A DNA stretch of 33,057 nt, taken from contig JBDRVE010000019.1 of assembly GCA_039801725.1 (NCBI GenBank), positions 1 through 33,057 of the forward strand. Direction: 5' to 3'. The translations under genes were made by a program, and so were the position numbers. Under the pieces are notes generated by a model, which worked only from the letters and a program-made list of their open reading frames with translations, did not search any database and was not told where the DNA came from. Positions 16,204-25,164 of this stretch are shown here, one piece after another; positions within the stretch are counted from its first letter, which is position 1, and every line of letters starts with the position of its first letter. Source of the stretch: a candidate division WOR-3 bacterium. Its GTDB lineage: Bacteria > Hydrothermota > Tepidihabitantia > Tepidihabitantales > DTDR01.

Positions 16204-17544
16204 CTATTTTAAATTAAGGATTTCAAAAACTTCTCTTAAAGAATTCACCGGAATAATTTCTAAACCATTTGTCAGAGGAGAAATAGGTAAATTTTCTTTG
16301 GGTACAATAATCCTATTAAAACCAAGTTTTTGAACTTCTTTAACCCTTTCTCGAACAAAAGAAACCGGCCTTATTTCACCCAATAAACCTACTTCACCTA
16401 AAAGACAGGTTAATCTCTTTATCGGACTCTTTCTAATTGCCGAAGCAACTGCACAGATGATTCCTAAATCACTGGCTGTTTCTTTAATCTGCAAAGAGCC
16501 AGCAATATTTAAATAGATATCATATCGACCAGTATTAATATCTGCCTGAATATCCAAAACAGATAAAAGAATTGATAATCTTCTTATATCAAAGCCTTGA
16601 ACAACCCTTTGGGGATAGGAAAAATAAGTAGGGGTTGCTAAACATTGAATTTCTGTAACAATTATTCTTCTTCCTTCTGACAAAGGAACAAAAGCTAATC
16701 CAAAAACTTCTTCCTTTAAATGAGGAAGGAAAAGAAAATTAGGGTTTTTCACTTCCTGTAAACCAGATTCTTGCATTTCAAAAATTCCAACCTCATTTGC
16801 TGGGCCAAAACGATTTTTTTCGCATCTTAAAATTCGATAATCGGTATTAATATCACCTTCAAAATATAAAACCACATCCACCATATGTTCTAAAACTTTT
16901 GGACCAGCAATTAAACCTTGTTTAGTCACATGGCTGATAATAATTATCGGGAGCCCCTTTCTTTTTGCCAAATTTAACAGTGTTAAAGTGGCTTCTCTTA
17001 CCTGATTAATCGAACCAGCAACGCTAGGGATCTTTTTATCTTCGATTGTTTGAATTGAATCAATTATTACTATCTGGGGATTTAATTCTTCAATCTGCAA
17101 TACGATCTCTTCTAAATCGGGAGAAAAAAGGAGATAAAATTTTTCGTAATTTGTTTTTAGAGAAGAAAGACGGCTATATCTCATTTTTATTTGAAAAGGA
17201 TTTTCTTCACTAGAAACATATAGAACTTTAAAACCTTTGTTAAGTAAGGCTAAAGAAATTTGCAGACTTAAAGTAGATTTGCCAATTCCCGGCTCACCAC
17301 CGATTAAAATTAATGAACCCTTCACTAAACCACCGCCTAAGACCCGATCGAATTCTTCAATTTCCGTTTTAATTCTTTCTTCTTCTCTTTCTTTTATTTC
17401 CGCCAAGTTTACCAACTGTCCTTTTTTCTCTTCTTTTTTAACGGTTCCTTTTATTTCTCTAAAAGTATTCCAATTGCCACACATTGGGCATCTTCCTAAC
17501 CATTTAGAACTTTCGTAACCACAATTTTCACAAACAAAATTCAT
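16204..17544 (-). CDS. radA: DNA repair protein RadA
   Basis: RadA/Sms is a RecA-like ATPase that drives branch migration in recombinational repair. The 446-aa protein has the N-terminal zinc finger (Cys5, Cys8, Cys19, Cys22), Walker A GEPGIGKST (83-91), the RadA signature KNRFG (243-247) and a C-terminal Lon-protease-like fold without a Ser-Lys dyad (about 270-446; LLGEVGLLGEIRPV). Full length. Its ATG overlaps the dnaB stop (ATGA), so it is coupled to the replicative helicase. Confidence 0.97.
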   Translation of the reverse strand: MNFVCENCGYESSKWLGRCPMCGNWNTFREIKGTVKKEEKKGQLVNLAEIKEREEERIKTEIEEFDRVLGGGLVKGSLILIGGEPGIGKSTLSLQISLALLNKGFKVLYVSSEENPFQIKMRYSRLSSLKTNYEKFYLLFSPDLEEIVLQIEELNPQIVIIDSIQTIEDKKIPSVAGSINQVREATLTLLNLAKRKGLPIIIISHVTKQGLIAGPKVLEHMVDVVLYFEGDINTDYRILRCEKNRFGPANEVGIFEMQESGLQEVKNPNFLFLPHLKEEVFGLAFVPLSEGRRIIVTEIQCLATPTYFSYPQRVVQGFDIRRLSILLSVLDIQADINTGRYDIYLNIAGSLQIKETASDLGIICAVASAIRKSPIKRLTCLLGEVGLLGEIRPVSFVRERVKEVQKLGFNRIIVPKENLPISPLTNGLEIIPVNSLREVFEILNLK

Positions 17545-18890
17545 TCCGCCTCAATCTCTTCTTCGAAAGTCAGATTATCAAATTTCATATATTCATTAAT
17601 AAAGGCTAATCGAAATTGACCAGTTGGACCGTTTCGCTGTTTAGCAATGATTATTCTTGCCATCCCTTTTTCTAAACTGTTTTCATTATAAAATTCATCC
17701 CGATATAAAAGAATTACCAAATCAGCATCTTGTTCAATTGCTCCTGATTCTCTTAAATCTGCTAATTGCGGTATTGGTTTCTTAGGATCCCTTCGTTCCG
17801 GACTCCGGGATAATTGAGAAAGACAAATTACCGGAATATCTAATTCTTTGGCTAAGGCTTTTAGAGAGCGGGAGATTTCGGAAATTACTTCTTGACGAGT
17901 AGCGCTGCGACTTTCTCTAACTCCTTCAATCAATTGTAAATAATCAATCACTACTAACCCTAAAGAAAGTTCTGATTTTAATCTTCGGGCTTTCGCTCGA
18001 ATATCTAACACCGATAAACGTGGTGAATCATCAATAAAAAAATCAATATCATAAAAAATACCACAAACCGTAGAGATTCTCTGCCAAGCATCACGGGGAA
18101 GATTGCCAGACCTCAATGCTCGCAAACCGATTCTTGCTTCACTACAGATTAACCTTTGAATAAGCAACTCTTTTGACATCTCCAAAGAGAAAAAAGCCAC
18201 CGGCACCCGATTCCTTACCGCTACATTGGTTGCCAAATTTAAGGCAAAAGCTGTTTTTCCCATCGATGGTCGACCAGCAATAATTATCAAATCACCATTC
18301 TGAATTCCAGAAGTCATTTCATCAAGTTTTTGAAACCCGGTTTCTAAACCGGTAAGAAATCGTTTCCTCTGGGAAGCTTCCTCAATCTTTTTTAACGTAT
18401 CTTTTAATATATCTTTTAAGGGAACAAAACCTTTTCTTATCCGTGCTTCTTTAATAGAAAATATTAACGATTCGGCCTTATCTAGCAAATGCTCAACTGG
18501 TAACTTATCTTCCAAAGTTTCTTTCACAATTTGATTTGCCGCTTGAATTAACTTCCGCTTGATTGCCTTTTCTAAAATTAATTTTGCCCACTCTTCTACT
18601 CCTGCCGAACTTACCACAAAATTAGATAAATTTGCCAATTCCTCACGACCACCAATCTCTTCTAATAAATTTTGCCTTTTCAATTCTTCGCTGACGGTGT
18701 TGATATCTACAACTATATTTTTCTCAAAAAGTGATACAATGGTATTAAAAATTATCTGGTGGGCTTCAGAATAAAAACAACTTCGATCGACATATTCTAA
18801 AACTCGTGGGATAACTTCCTGATCGACGAGCATCGCACCTAAGACTGCCTTTTCTAATTCGATTGAATGAGGAACTTCTCTTTCAACCAT
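17541..18890 (-). CDS. dnaB: replicative DNA helicase DnaB
   Basis: Hexameric 5'-3' helicase of the replication fork. The 449-aa protein has the N-terminal primase-interacting domain (about 5-105; SIELEKAVLGAMLVDQEVI) and a RecA-like C-terminal motor with Walker A GRPSMGKT (206-213), the VIDYLQLI Walker B strand and SQLSRSPERR. No intein is present. The ATG at 18890 lies inside the end of coaBC (37-nt overlap), but the N-terminal homology starts within a few residues of this Met, so the overlap appears real. Confidence 0.97.
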   Translation of the reverse strand: MVEREVPHSIELEKAVLGAMLVDQEVIPRVLEYVDRSCFYSEAHQIIFNTIVSLFEKNIVVDINTVSEELKRQNLLEEIGGREELANLSNFVVSSAGVEEWAKLILEKAIKRKLIQAANQIVKETLEDKLPVEHLLDKAESLIFSIKEARIRKGFVPLKDILKDTLKKIEEASQRKRFLTGLETGFQKLDEMTSGIQNGDLIIIAGRPSMGKTAFALNLATNVAVRNRVPVAFFSLEMSKELLIQRLICSEARIGLRALRSGNLPRDAWQRISTVCGIFYDIDFFIDDSPRLSVLDIRAKARRLKSELSLGLVVIDYLQLIEGVRESRSATRQEVISEISRSLKALAKELDIPVICLSQLSRSPERRDPKKPIPQLADLRESGAIEQDADLVILLYRDEFYNENSLEKGMARIIIAKQRNGPTGQFRLAFINEYMKFDNLTFEEEIEAE

Positions 18891-20041
18891 AATTCAATCT
18901 CCTCAATAAGTTTAAAAGCAAAATCTCTTTTATCCATTAGAGGAAGTTCTTTCTTTTTGTTGTCTTCAAAAAGAAGTATCGCTTTAATCTCTTTATGACC
19001 TATTGTCTCCACCGGATTTATCACACATATAGAAAGTGATTTTTCCTTTAATTTTCTCTCTCCTTCGCTTAAAAGGTCTTCGGTATCGCAGGAAAAACCA
19101 ACTTTACAGATTAGTTGGCTCTCTTTTAACTCCTTTAAAATATCAATATTTCTTACTAGTTTTAATATTAATTCTTTATCTTTCAATTTACCCCAAAAAC
19201 TTTTTTCAACCCGATAGTCGCAAGGAGCAGCATTCATAATTAAACAAGTATTTCCGTTAATCTCTTCCTTTATTGCTTTTAACATCTCTTCATTAGTGAA
19301 AGCTCTTTTTACTTTTATTGGCAAAGAAGGATAATACTCACTTCTTCCTAAAATTAAAACAACCTCATATCCCAATTGATAACTGACTTCGGCTAGCAAC
19401 ACACTTAAGAGACCACTGGCACGGTTAGTAATTATTCTAATCTTATCAATTTCACTTTCGGTAGCGCCGCCCGTAATCACAAATTTTATCTTTTTCTTTT
19501 CTTCTAACAAAAGAGATTTAACGAAATTTAAAATCTTTTCTGGTTCAGCCATTCTCCCTTTCCCTTTTTCACCACAAGCTAATTCTCCTTCCTCGGGTTC
19601 AATTATAAAAAAACCGTCTTTTTTTAAATTTTCGATATTTCTTTGCACCACCTTCTTTTCCCACATATTCACATTCATTGCCGGTGCGATCACTATTGGA
19701 CATTTACAAGCAAGAACCGAGGTAGTGAGCAAATCATCAGCAATTCCGTGGGCGATTTTTGAAATGACATTTGCTGTTGCGGGAGCAATAAGTAACAAAT
19801 GAATATTTTTAACCAATTCTAAATGGGGATATTTTTTTTCTTGGGAAAACATTTTCCAAAAGGTTGGATTGCCTGAAAGAGCGGAAAAGAGTAAAGGATT
19901 AATTAATTTTGTAGCATTCTTAGTCATCACTACAAAAACATCGGTTTCTTCTTTTTTTAACAATCGAACCAGTTCTAAGGATTTATAAATTGCGATACCG
20001 GCGGAAACACCCAAGAGAACCTTTTTGTTTTTTAAAATCAT
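18854..20041 (-). CDS. coaBC: bifunctional phosphopantothenoylcysteine decarboxylase / phosphopantothenate-cysteine ligase
   Basis: Carries out two steps of coenzyme A synthesis: joining cysteine to 4'-phosphopantothenate (CoaB) and decarboxylating the product (CoaC). The 395-aa protein has the flavoprotein CoaC domain first (GVSAGIAIYKSLE at 11-23, catalytic-type His73 in PHLELV, substrate clamp GELACGEKGKGRM at 152-164 with Cys156) and CoaB second (ITGGATESEIDKIRIITNRASG, 189-210; APCDYRV). Its ATG overlaps the rpoZ stop (ATGA). The gmk-rpoZ-coaBC order is widespread in bacteria. Confidence 0.96.
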   Translation of the reverse strand: MILKNKKVLLGVSAGIAIYKSLELVRLLKKEETDVFVVMTKNATKLINPLLFSALSGNPTFWKMFSQEKKYPHLELVKNIHLLLIAPATANVISKIAHGIADDLLTTSVLACKCPIVIAPAMNVNMWEKKVVQRNIENLKKDGFFIIEPEEGELACGEKGKGRMAEPEKILNFVKSLLLEEKKKIKFVITGGATESEIDKIRIITNRASGLLSVLLAEVSYQLGYEVVLILGRSEYYPSLPIKVKRAFTNEEMLKAIKEEINGNTCLIMNAAPCDYRVEKSFWGKLKDKELILKLVRNIDILKELKESQLICKVGFSCDTEDLLSEGERKLKEKSLSICVINPVETIGHKEIKAILLFEDNKKKELPLMDKRDFAFKLIEEIELWLKEKFLIQSN

Positions 20042-20244
20042 TCTTCCAATTTCACTTCGCCACTCAAAATTTGTTTTAAAGCATAAAGATAAACATTCTC
20101 TTTTGCTTCCATCTTGCCTTCTCTAATTAACTCTAAATATTTTCTTGCCAATTTAGCGGCTGCCAAAATTATTTGATATTTATTAAATTTTTTACCATCT
20201 TTTTCGATATGAATCTTTTCAGCAGGTATATGAAGGTCACTCAT
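20038..20244 (-). CDS. rpoZ: RNA polymerase omega subunit
   Basis: Small subunit that helps fold and stabilise beta'. The 68-aa protein has the core omega/Rpb6 helix NKYQIILAAAKLARKYLE (about 21-38) and a second helix near the C-terminus. It is short and otherwise diverged, so the call leans on position between gmk and coaBC. A clear AAGGAGG lies 5 nt before the ATG. The stop overlaps the coaBC start by ATGA. Confidence 0.85.
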   Translation of the reverse strand: MSDLHIPAEKIHIEKDGKKFNKYQIILAAAKLARKYLELIREGKMEAKENVYLYALKQILSGEVKLEE

Positions 20245-20246
20245 TT

Positions 20247-20843
20247 TTACCTCCTTTTAAGTTTTGGCATTTCTTTTAAATCTTCTACTCGCATAATGGC
20301 TTCTAAATTTTTAATTGTTTCTTTTAAATTATCATTCATTAAATAATAGTCAAAAATCCTTTGGCTTTTCAAAACCTCTTGCCAAGTTTTTTTATCTTTT
20401 GCTAACCGAAAATTTAACTCTTTTTCTTTTCTTTTCTCTAATCTTTCTTTTAAAACCGAAAAGGAAGGAGGTAAAACCAAAATTACTTTGCTCTGTTCTT
20501 TAAATTGTTTTTTAATTTTTTGCGCACCTTTAATATCTAAATCCATTAAAATTTTTTTCCCTTCCTTCAACGCTTTCATAAATGGTTTTTTGGGGGTTCC
20601 GTAATAATTACCATAAGCAAATGTCCATTCCAAAAGTTCTTTTCTTTTAATCATCTTTTGAAACTCCGTAAAAGAAACAAAATAATAATCCTTAGCATCC
20701 CTTTCGCCTCGCCTTTTTGGTCGCGTTGTTACTGAAACTGAATAGAAAATATTTTTATTATCTTTTCTGAGTAATTTTCTCACTAACGTTGATTTGCCAC
20801 TACCGGAAAAACCAACCAAAACAAAAATCTTACTATTCAACAT
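20247..20843 (-). CDS. gmk: guanylate kinase
   Basis: Phosphorylates GMP to GDP in nucleotide supply. The 198-aa protein has the P-loop GFSGSGKST (11-19), the GMP-binding segment SVTTRPKRRGERDAKDYYFV, GNYYGTP and the LMDLDIKGAQKIK strand. The later RLxxR-type region is present but diverged (FRLAKDKKTWQEV). Start ATG has an AGGTAAGAA purine tract upstream and lies inside the yicC 3' end (11-nt overlap). rpoZ follows 2 nt downstream. Confidence 0.94.
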   Translation of the reverse strand: MLNSKIFVLVGFSGSGKSTLVRKLLRKDNKNIFYSVSVTTRPKRRGERDAKDYYFVSFTEFQKMIKRKELLEWTFAYGNYYGTPKKPFMKALKEGKKILMDLDIKGAQKIKKQFKEQSKVILVLPPSFSVLKERLEKRKEKELNFRLAKDKKTWQEVLKSQRIFDYYLMNDNLKETIKNLEAIMRVEDLKEMPKLKRR

Positions 20844-21693
20844 TTCTTACCTGCTCGCGAATTTTATCAATCTCTTCTTTAATCATAATCACTTTTTCCG
20901 AAATATAAAAATCTCTTGCCTTACTTGCTAAAGTCTCTACCTCCCGAATCATCTCAGAGACAATAAATTCCAATTTTCTTCCCGAGGATATCTTTTCTTT
21001 TAAAGTAGCAAGAAAAAGTTGAGCGTGGGAACGCAAACGACTACACTCTTCGGCGATATCAATCCGCTCCTGTAGTAAAGAAATTTCTTGCAAAATTCGG
21101 TTGCGTATCTCTTCTTTATTATTGGGACTTATCTTATTAAGAAGAGCCTCTTCTTTCTCTTTGAGTTTATTAGGGATCCGTTCTTCAATCAACTTGACCA
21201 ATTTTATAATCCGCATTATGCGCCTTCTAAACTCTTGAGCAATAAACTTTCCTTCCTTTTCACGCATTCTAATTAGATTGGTTAGTGCTTTATTAAAAAT
21301 TTTCTTTAAATTATCGTACAATTTTTTACTATTTTTTTCTTTCCTTTCCATTTTTAAAACACCTGGAAAGGAAAGAAGAAAATTTATATCCAACTCTCCT
21401 TTTAGTTTATATTTTTCTTTTAAATTATTACAAACTTTTAAAATATTCTCTACTAAATTTTCGTCATAAGTAAATTCTTCGTTAAAGAGAGCATCGCTTT
21501 CTAAATTTATGGCAACTTGTAAATAACCCCGTTTAATTCTATTCTTTATCCATTCCTTCACATCTGCTTCATAAATCTTCAATTTCTCAGGCATTTTAAT
21601 TGCTATTTCTAAATGCTTATGATTAAAAGATTTCAATTCAACATTTATTCCGTATCCTTTCCCCTCACCGATTCCGGTCATACTTCTGAGCAT
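20833..21693 (-). CDS. yicC: YicC/YloC-family endoribonuclease
   Basis: YicC proteins are RNases involved in RNA turnover and stress in several bacteria. The 286-aa protein begins MLRSMTGIGEG, the diagnostic MxxSMTGfG start. It continues with VELKSFNHKHLEI (RNase core) and ends with the DUF1732 part (EIDKIREQVRNVE). Length is typical. GGAGG lies 6 nt before the ATG. It sits between dtd and gmk; yicC-gmk-rpoZ is a very common order. Confidence 0.94.
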   Translation of the reverse strand: MLRSMTGIGEGKGYGINVELKSFNHKHLEIAIKMPEKLKIYEADVKEWIKNRIKRGYLQVAINLESDALFNEEFTYDENLVENILKVCNNLKEKYKLKGELDINFLLSFPGVLKMERKEKNSKKLYDNLKKIFNKALTNLIRMREKEGKFIAQEFRRRIMRIIKLVKLIEERIPNKLKEKEEALLNKISPNNKEEIRNRILQEISLLQERIDIAEECSRLRSHAQLFLATLKEKISSGRKLEFIVSEMIREVETLASKARDFYISEKVIMIKEEIDKIREQVRNVE

Positions 21694-21694
21694 T

Positions 21695-22132
21695 TTATTC
21701 CTCCAAAATAAAGGTTACTGGACCGTCATTTTCAATTTTTATTAACATCTTGGCACCGAATACTCCTTTTTCAACTTTTATTCCTTGGTACTTTAATTCC
21801 GAAACAAACCTTTCGTATAAACTCTCTGCCACTTCTTTTTTTGCCGCTTGGGTAAAATCCGGTCTTAGTCCTGATTTTAAATCACCGTAAAGAGTAAAGT
21901 TAGGAATCACCATTATTTCACCCTTTATTTTCTCTAAAGAATAACCCATCTTTCCTTGTTCGTCCTCAAAAATTCTTAATTGAGGAATCCTTTGAGCCAA
22001 CTTAACACATTTATTCTCATTATCACTTTCGCCTATTCCCAAAAAAATTAATATCCCTTCTCCAATTTTTGAATATAATTTATTTTCAATATAACACTCG
22101 GCTGATTTTACTCTTTGTAACACGCACCTCAA
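21695..22132 (-). CDS. dtd: D-aminoacyl-tRNA deacylase, variant active site
   Basis: DTD hydrolyses D-amino acids wrongly attached to tRNA. The 145-aa sequence matches along its length (RCVLQRVKSAECYIE, GILIFLGIGESD, SGLRPDFTQAA, VFGAKMLIKIENDGPVTF). The cross-subunit Gly-cis-Pro motif NDGPVT is intact. The usual SQFTL motif is PNFTL, replacing the conserved Ser-Gln pair; activity or chirality control may differ. The start is probably TTG at 22132, since MRCVLQRV then aligns with the family N-terminus; no Shine-Dalgarno is seen. It lies 19 nt after the DJ-1-like gene. Confidence 0.9.
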   Translation of the reverse strand: MRCVLQRVKSAECYIENKLYSKIGEGILIFLGIGESDNENKCVKLAQRIPQLRIFEDEQGKMGYSLEKIKGEIMVIPNFTLYGDLKSGLRPDFTQAAKKEVAESLYERFVSELKYQGIKVEKGVFGAKMLIKIENDGPVTFILEE

Positions 22133-22151
22133 GGAAAAACCGAAAGAAAAT

Positions 22152-22760
22152 TTAGTGTTTTTTCAGATATTCCAAAATTGCTTTAGCAAACTTCTCAGCT
22201 GCCTCTGGCCCATTAGCGGTAATTACATTTCCATCAACAACTACATCCTTATCAACATATCTCACATTGGCATTTTTAAACTCTTCTAATGCTCGTTTAT
22301 CCTTAAAACAGGTTGCTTCTCGCTCATTAAGCACACCACTTTTCACAATCGTAATTGGTGCCAAACAGATACCTGCCAAAAGTTTATTTCTTTCATTAAA
22401 ATACTGACAAATCTCCCAAACCTTTCTATTATTCCAATAAAAAACCGAACCAGAACCGCCAATCAAAACAAAACCATCATAATCTTTATAGTTTAAATTT
22501 TCCAAAGAAATATCTGGCTTTACCTTCATTCCCAACATACCCACTGCTTCGGTTGTCTCTTGCGAAACAACTGTTATTTTTATACCAGCACTTTTCAGAT
22601 AATCATAGGGGATTTTAAACTCTTCGTCCCGAAAATCCTTAGGCGCAATTAAAAAGATAAGTTTTTTTTCAATTTTCACTTCTTCTTTTTTTACTTCTTT
22701 CTTCTGTCCACAGAAAGCAAAAAGTAGAAATACCAAAACAAAATATTTAAAAATTTTCAT
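22152..22760 (-). CDS. exported DJ-1/PfpI-family protein
   Basis: A 202-aa protein: hydrophobic N-terminus ending AFCGQKK (Cys17, lipobox-like but not canonical), a charged linker, then a DJ-1/PfpI domain (about 33-200). The nucleophile elbow is AGICLAP (Cys132) and the conserved acidic partner lies in RDEEFKIPYDYL (Glu46/47). Related proteins act as chaperones, glyoxalases or deglycases; substrate here is unknown, and an envelope location is unusual for the family. Its promoter may also drive dtd and the following housekeeping run, because gaps between those genes are tiny. Confidence 0.85.
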   Translation of the reverse strand: MKIFKYFVLVFLLFAFCGQKKEVKKEEVKIEKKLIFLIAPKDFRDEEFKIPYDYLKSAGIKITVVSQETTEAVGMLGMKVKPDISLENLNYKDYDGFVLIGGSGSVFYWNNRKVWEICQYFNERNKLLAGICLAPITIVKSGVLNEREATCFKDKRALEEFKNANVRYVDKDVVVDGNVITANGPEAAEKFAKAILEYLKKH

Positions 22761-22768
22761 AACTTATA

Positions 22769-22797
22769 ATTTTAATTAAAGATTAATGAAAAGTCAA
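22769..22797 (-). promoter_or_regulatory. promoter of the DJ-1-dtd-yicC-gmk-rpoZ-coaBC-dnaB-radA run
   Basis: Minus strand: TTGACT (22797-22792), 17-bp spacer, TAAAAT (22774-22769), 8 nt to the ATG at 22760. No Shine-Dalgarno, so a leaderless message is predicted. No other clear promoter appears before 15634, making this the likely start of a nine-gene transcript. Confidence 0.6.
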
Positions 22798-24183
22798 TAT
22801 AAATTTATTATCTTTTTTAAACTTCTTTTATTCTCTTTTAGGATTCTTATAAAATAGATACCCTTCCGTGTTCTGTTATCCAGATAAATAGGTGGTTTTT
22901 GGTTTATTACTTTTAAAAGCTTTCCATTAATATCATAAATTTCTATATTTATTTTCTTTTCTTGATTGCTCATAATTAAGGGTTTATTTTTAGTCACAAT
23001 TGGCGAAATATAAATTTCGCTACTTCTCTCTTTTTTATCTTTTTCCCCAATATCAACACCTAATATTCTCTCTCTAAATACCTTTTCAGCTAAATAACAT
23101 GCCTTAGCCAAAGGAATAGTATCTCTTTGGTTAGGCGGTGCACCTTCGTTACCATAGGGAGCAGCAATAACTGAAAAATAGAAAATCTCACAAGAACCAG
23201 GAAAAAGATCAAAAGGTCCGATTGACATAATAAACGTTTTATCTCCCAGAATATCATCAAGAGTATCGTAAGGTTCGTACCGGCGGGTGATATGATCGTA
23301 GCCAACTAATACTAAGTATTTCTCTATATCTGTTTCTGGAGCTTGCCAAATAGTTATTTTTTTACAGGCACTTATCTGCTCAATGCCCAAAGAGTTATAC
23401 AGATGGGCAACTGCTACTGCTCCCGGTGTGCCTCTTTCCCATACCCTACTGGGATATTCTCGGTTATCGGAATCAAAAATAAAAGCAACATTTTTTATTC
23501 GGCATTTATTGTCTCATTGCCTATTCTAATTCTGAAGGTTTTATCTAAAATAAGACCATACATATCATCGGAATAAGCACCAACATCCCCATCAAAGGCA
23601 ATTCCTAAATATTTATTGGATAATCATTATGATTAAATATCTCATATTTCAAAAAGAAAAAATCTTGGGCGATTGTATCAGAAAAAAGATAGCAGGTTAA
23701 AGTAATATTAATACCCATTGGTCTGGTATCGTTTGGCCGATGATAGGAAGGATCGGAATCGCAAAAACAACACCAGAAATCTGCTTCTGATAAGGGCATT
23801 ATCGGCGCCATTGGAAATCTTTTCTTTGGCGGTGGCCAATCTTCAGGATATTTATAAATTCTATCAGCCGAATCTAAATAACCATTTCGCCAGTAAAAAG
23901 TAAGTGTGGGCACCATTTCGGAAGTTCCATTAGATAAATCATAACCCACACTTACCAAAGTATCACCCTCTAAAATTCCACCAACCATTAAACCAGCACC
24001 AAAGATATAGAAGTTTCTCAGAGGTCTAGGCCAACTGCCACCAGCAAATTGTGAAGGAATATCAAAACCCCATATTCCATAATTAGTAATTGGAAAAGAC
24101 CAGCGATTATGATTTACCCATTTTATATCCCAGATTGCCAACACTAATAATGGAATTAATAAAATAAAAAGAAATCTTTTCAT
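22794..24183 (-). pseudogene. frameshifted secreted protein with C-terminal sorting tail
   Basis: Three collinear pieces form one gene of roughly 460 codons. The N-terminal part (24183-23605) has a signal peptide (MKRFLFILLIPLLVLA) and FYIFGAGLMVGGILEGDTL. The middle, in a shifted frame, reads KYLGIAFDGDVG...DDMYGLILDKTFRI. The last part (from about 23505) reads IKNVAFIFDSDNREYP and ends in a Por/T9SS-type tail (INIEIYDINGKLLKVI...RKGIYFIRIL). Breaks: a frame change with TAG near 23605, a +1 near 23531 giving an in-frame TGA, and a compensating -1 near 23505. Most lie beside A/T runs, so sequencing error is an alternative to true decay. The promoter remains. Confidence 0.8.
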
Positions 24184-24191
24184 TATCTTAT

Positions 24192-24220
24192 ATAATGATT
24201 TAAATCTGATAAAAAGTCAA
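24192..24220 (-). promoter_or_regulatory. candidate promoter of the frameshifted secreted-protein gene
   Basis: Minus strand: TTGACT (24220-24215), 17-bp spacer, CATTAT (24197-24192; 4 of 6 consensus bases), 8 nt to the ATG at 24183. The spacing matches other leaderless-type promoters in this window. Confidence 0.45.
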
Positions 24221-24231
24221 TATAAAAATAA

Positions 24232-24257
24232 AAGAGGGGGCTTTTATGCCCCCTCTT
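24232..24257 (-). terminator. strong intrinsic terminator after pstS
   Basis: Perfect 10-bp stem AAGAGGGGGC/GCCCCCTCTT with a 6-nt loop, followed on the minus strand by TTATTTTTATA. It lies 22 nt after the pstS stop and is the most stable hairpin noticed in the window. It closes the porin-pstS transcript just before the next promoter. Confidence 0.9.
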
Positions 24258-24279
24258 GCTTTTTAGTATAGGAAAACAG

Positions 24280-25155
24280 CTACTTCTTTTCTATGAGATT
24301 AAGCACCTTTTCTCTTTCTGGTTGAGGAAGTGGCACAAAACCAACTTCTTCAATTATCGCATCACCTTTTGTCAACTCCCATTTAATAAAGTCTCTTAAG
24401 ATTTTACCTTTATTAAAATAGAAATATTCTTTATTAACAATATGATATAATGGTCTTGCTAATGGATATTTAGAAAGATTATTAATATCCAAAGGAGTAT
24501 AATATTTTCCATCTTTCTCATTCTTTATCTTTAGAACCTTTATTCCTTTTATTCCTTTAATATATCCCAAACCAACATAACCAATTCCGCCTTTGTCTTG
24601 AGATACCGCATCAACAATTGCTGCTGTTCCTGCCATCTGTTTCATATCCGGTGAATAATCTCCTTTTAAAACTATTTCTTTAAAAAACTCATAAGTTCCG
24701 GATGCGGGATTTCTGCCATAAAGAGAAATTTCCTTATCAAAAGATTTCACTTCTCTCCAGTTTTTTATTTTTCTTTGATAAATATCTTTCAATTCGCTTA
24801 TTGTCAAACTTTCGATTGGATTATTTTCGTTTACAATAATGCATAATAAATCATAGGCAATTGGAATTTCTAAGTATTCTACATTACTTTCTTTTAATTT
24901 GTTTTTTTCTTCTTCCTTTAACTCCCTTGAAGAATTGGCACACATTACCTCTTTATCAATCAAACCGGCAATACCAACACCACTACCACCGCCCATTACG
25001 GTAATATTTGCCTTTGGATTTTCCTTTAAAAACTTCTCTACTAAGGCACTTACTAAATTAACCATCGTATCTGAACCTTTGATAACTAGTGTCTCTTGAC
25101 GAGGACAATTTAAAAGAAGCAAAAACAAGGCAAATAAAAGAATAAACCGTCTCAT
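24280..25155 (-). CDS. pstS: phosphate-binding protein PstS
   Basis: Extracytoplasmic receptor that delivers phosphate to PstCAB. The 291-aa protein has a hydrophobic leader ending LLLLNC (Cys17; Asn at -1 is atypical for a lipobox, so lipoprotein or cleaved form). Phosphate-contacting segments are KGSDTMVNL (26-34), GGGSGVGI (55-62), SSREL (75-79) and GRNPASGTYEFF (147-158). Length and order fit PstS. It follows the porin gene by 9 nt, with a purine-rich AAGAGAAAG before the ATG, and ends at a strong terminator. The permease genes are about 20 kb away on the other strand. Confidence 0.95.
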   Translation of the reverse strand: MRRFILLFALFLLLLNCPRQETLVIKGSDTMVNLVSALVEKFLKENPKANITVMGGGSGVGIAGLIDKEVMCANSSRELKEEEKNKLKESNVEYLEIPIAYDLLCIIVNENNPIESLTISELKDIYQRKIKNWREVKSFDKEISLYGRNPASGTYEFFKEIVLKGDYSPDMKQMAGTAAIVDAVSQDKGGIGYVGLGYIKGIKGIKVLKIKNEKDGKYYTPLDINNLSKYPLARPLYHIVNKEYFYFNKGKILRDFIKWELTKGDAIIEEVGFVPLPQPEREKVLNLIEKK

Positions 25156-25164
25156 CTTTCTCTT

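Noticed and set aside
18854-18890. Possible later start for dnaB to remove its 37-nt overlap with coaBC
   Set aside because: DnaB homology begins within a few residues of the first Met, and coaBC homology also reaches its end, so the overlap is kept.
23391-23604. Programmed frameshifting in the broken exoprotein
   Set aside because: Several separate indels and an in-frame TGA are needed; no slippery site plus stimulator arrangement is seen. Decay or sequencing error is simpler.
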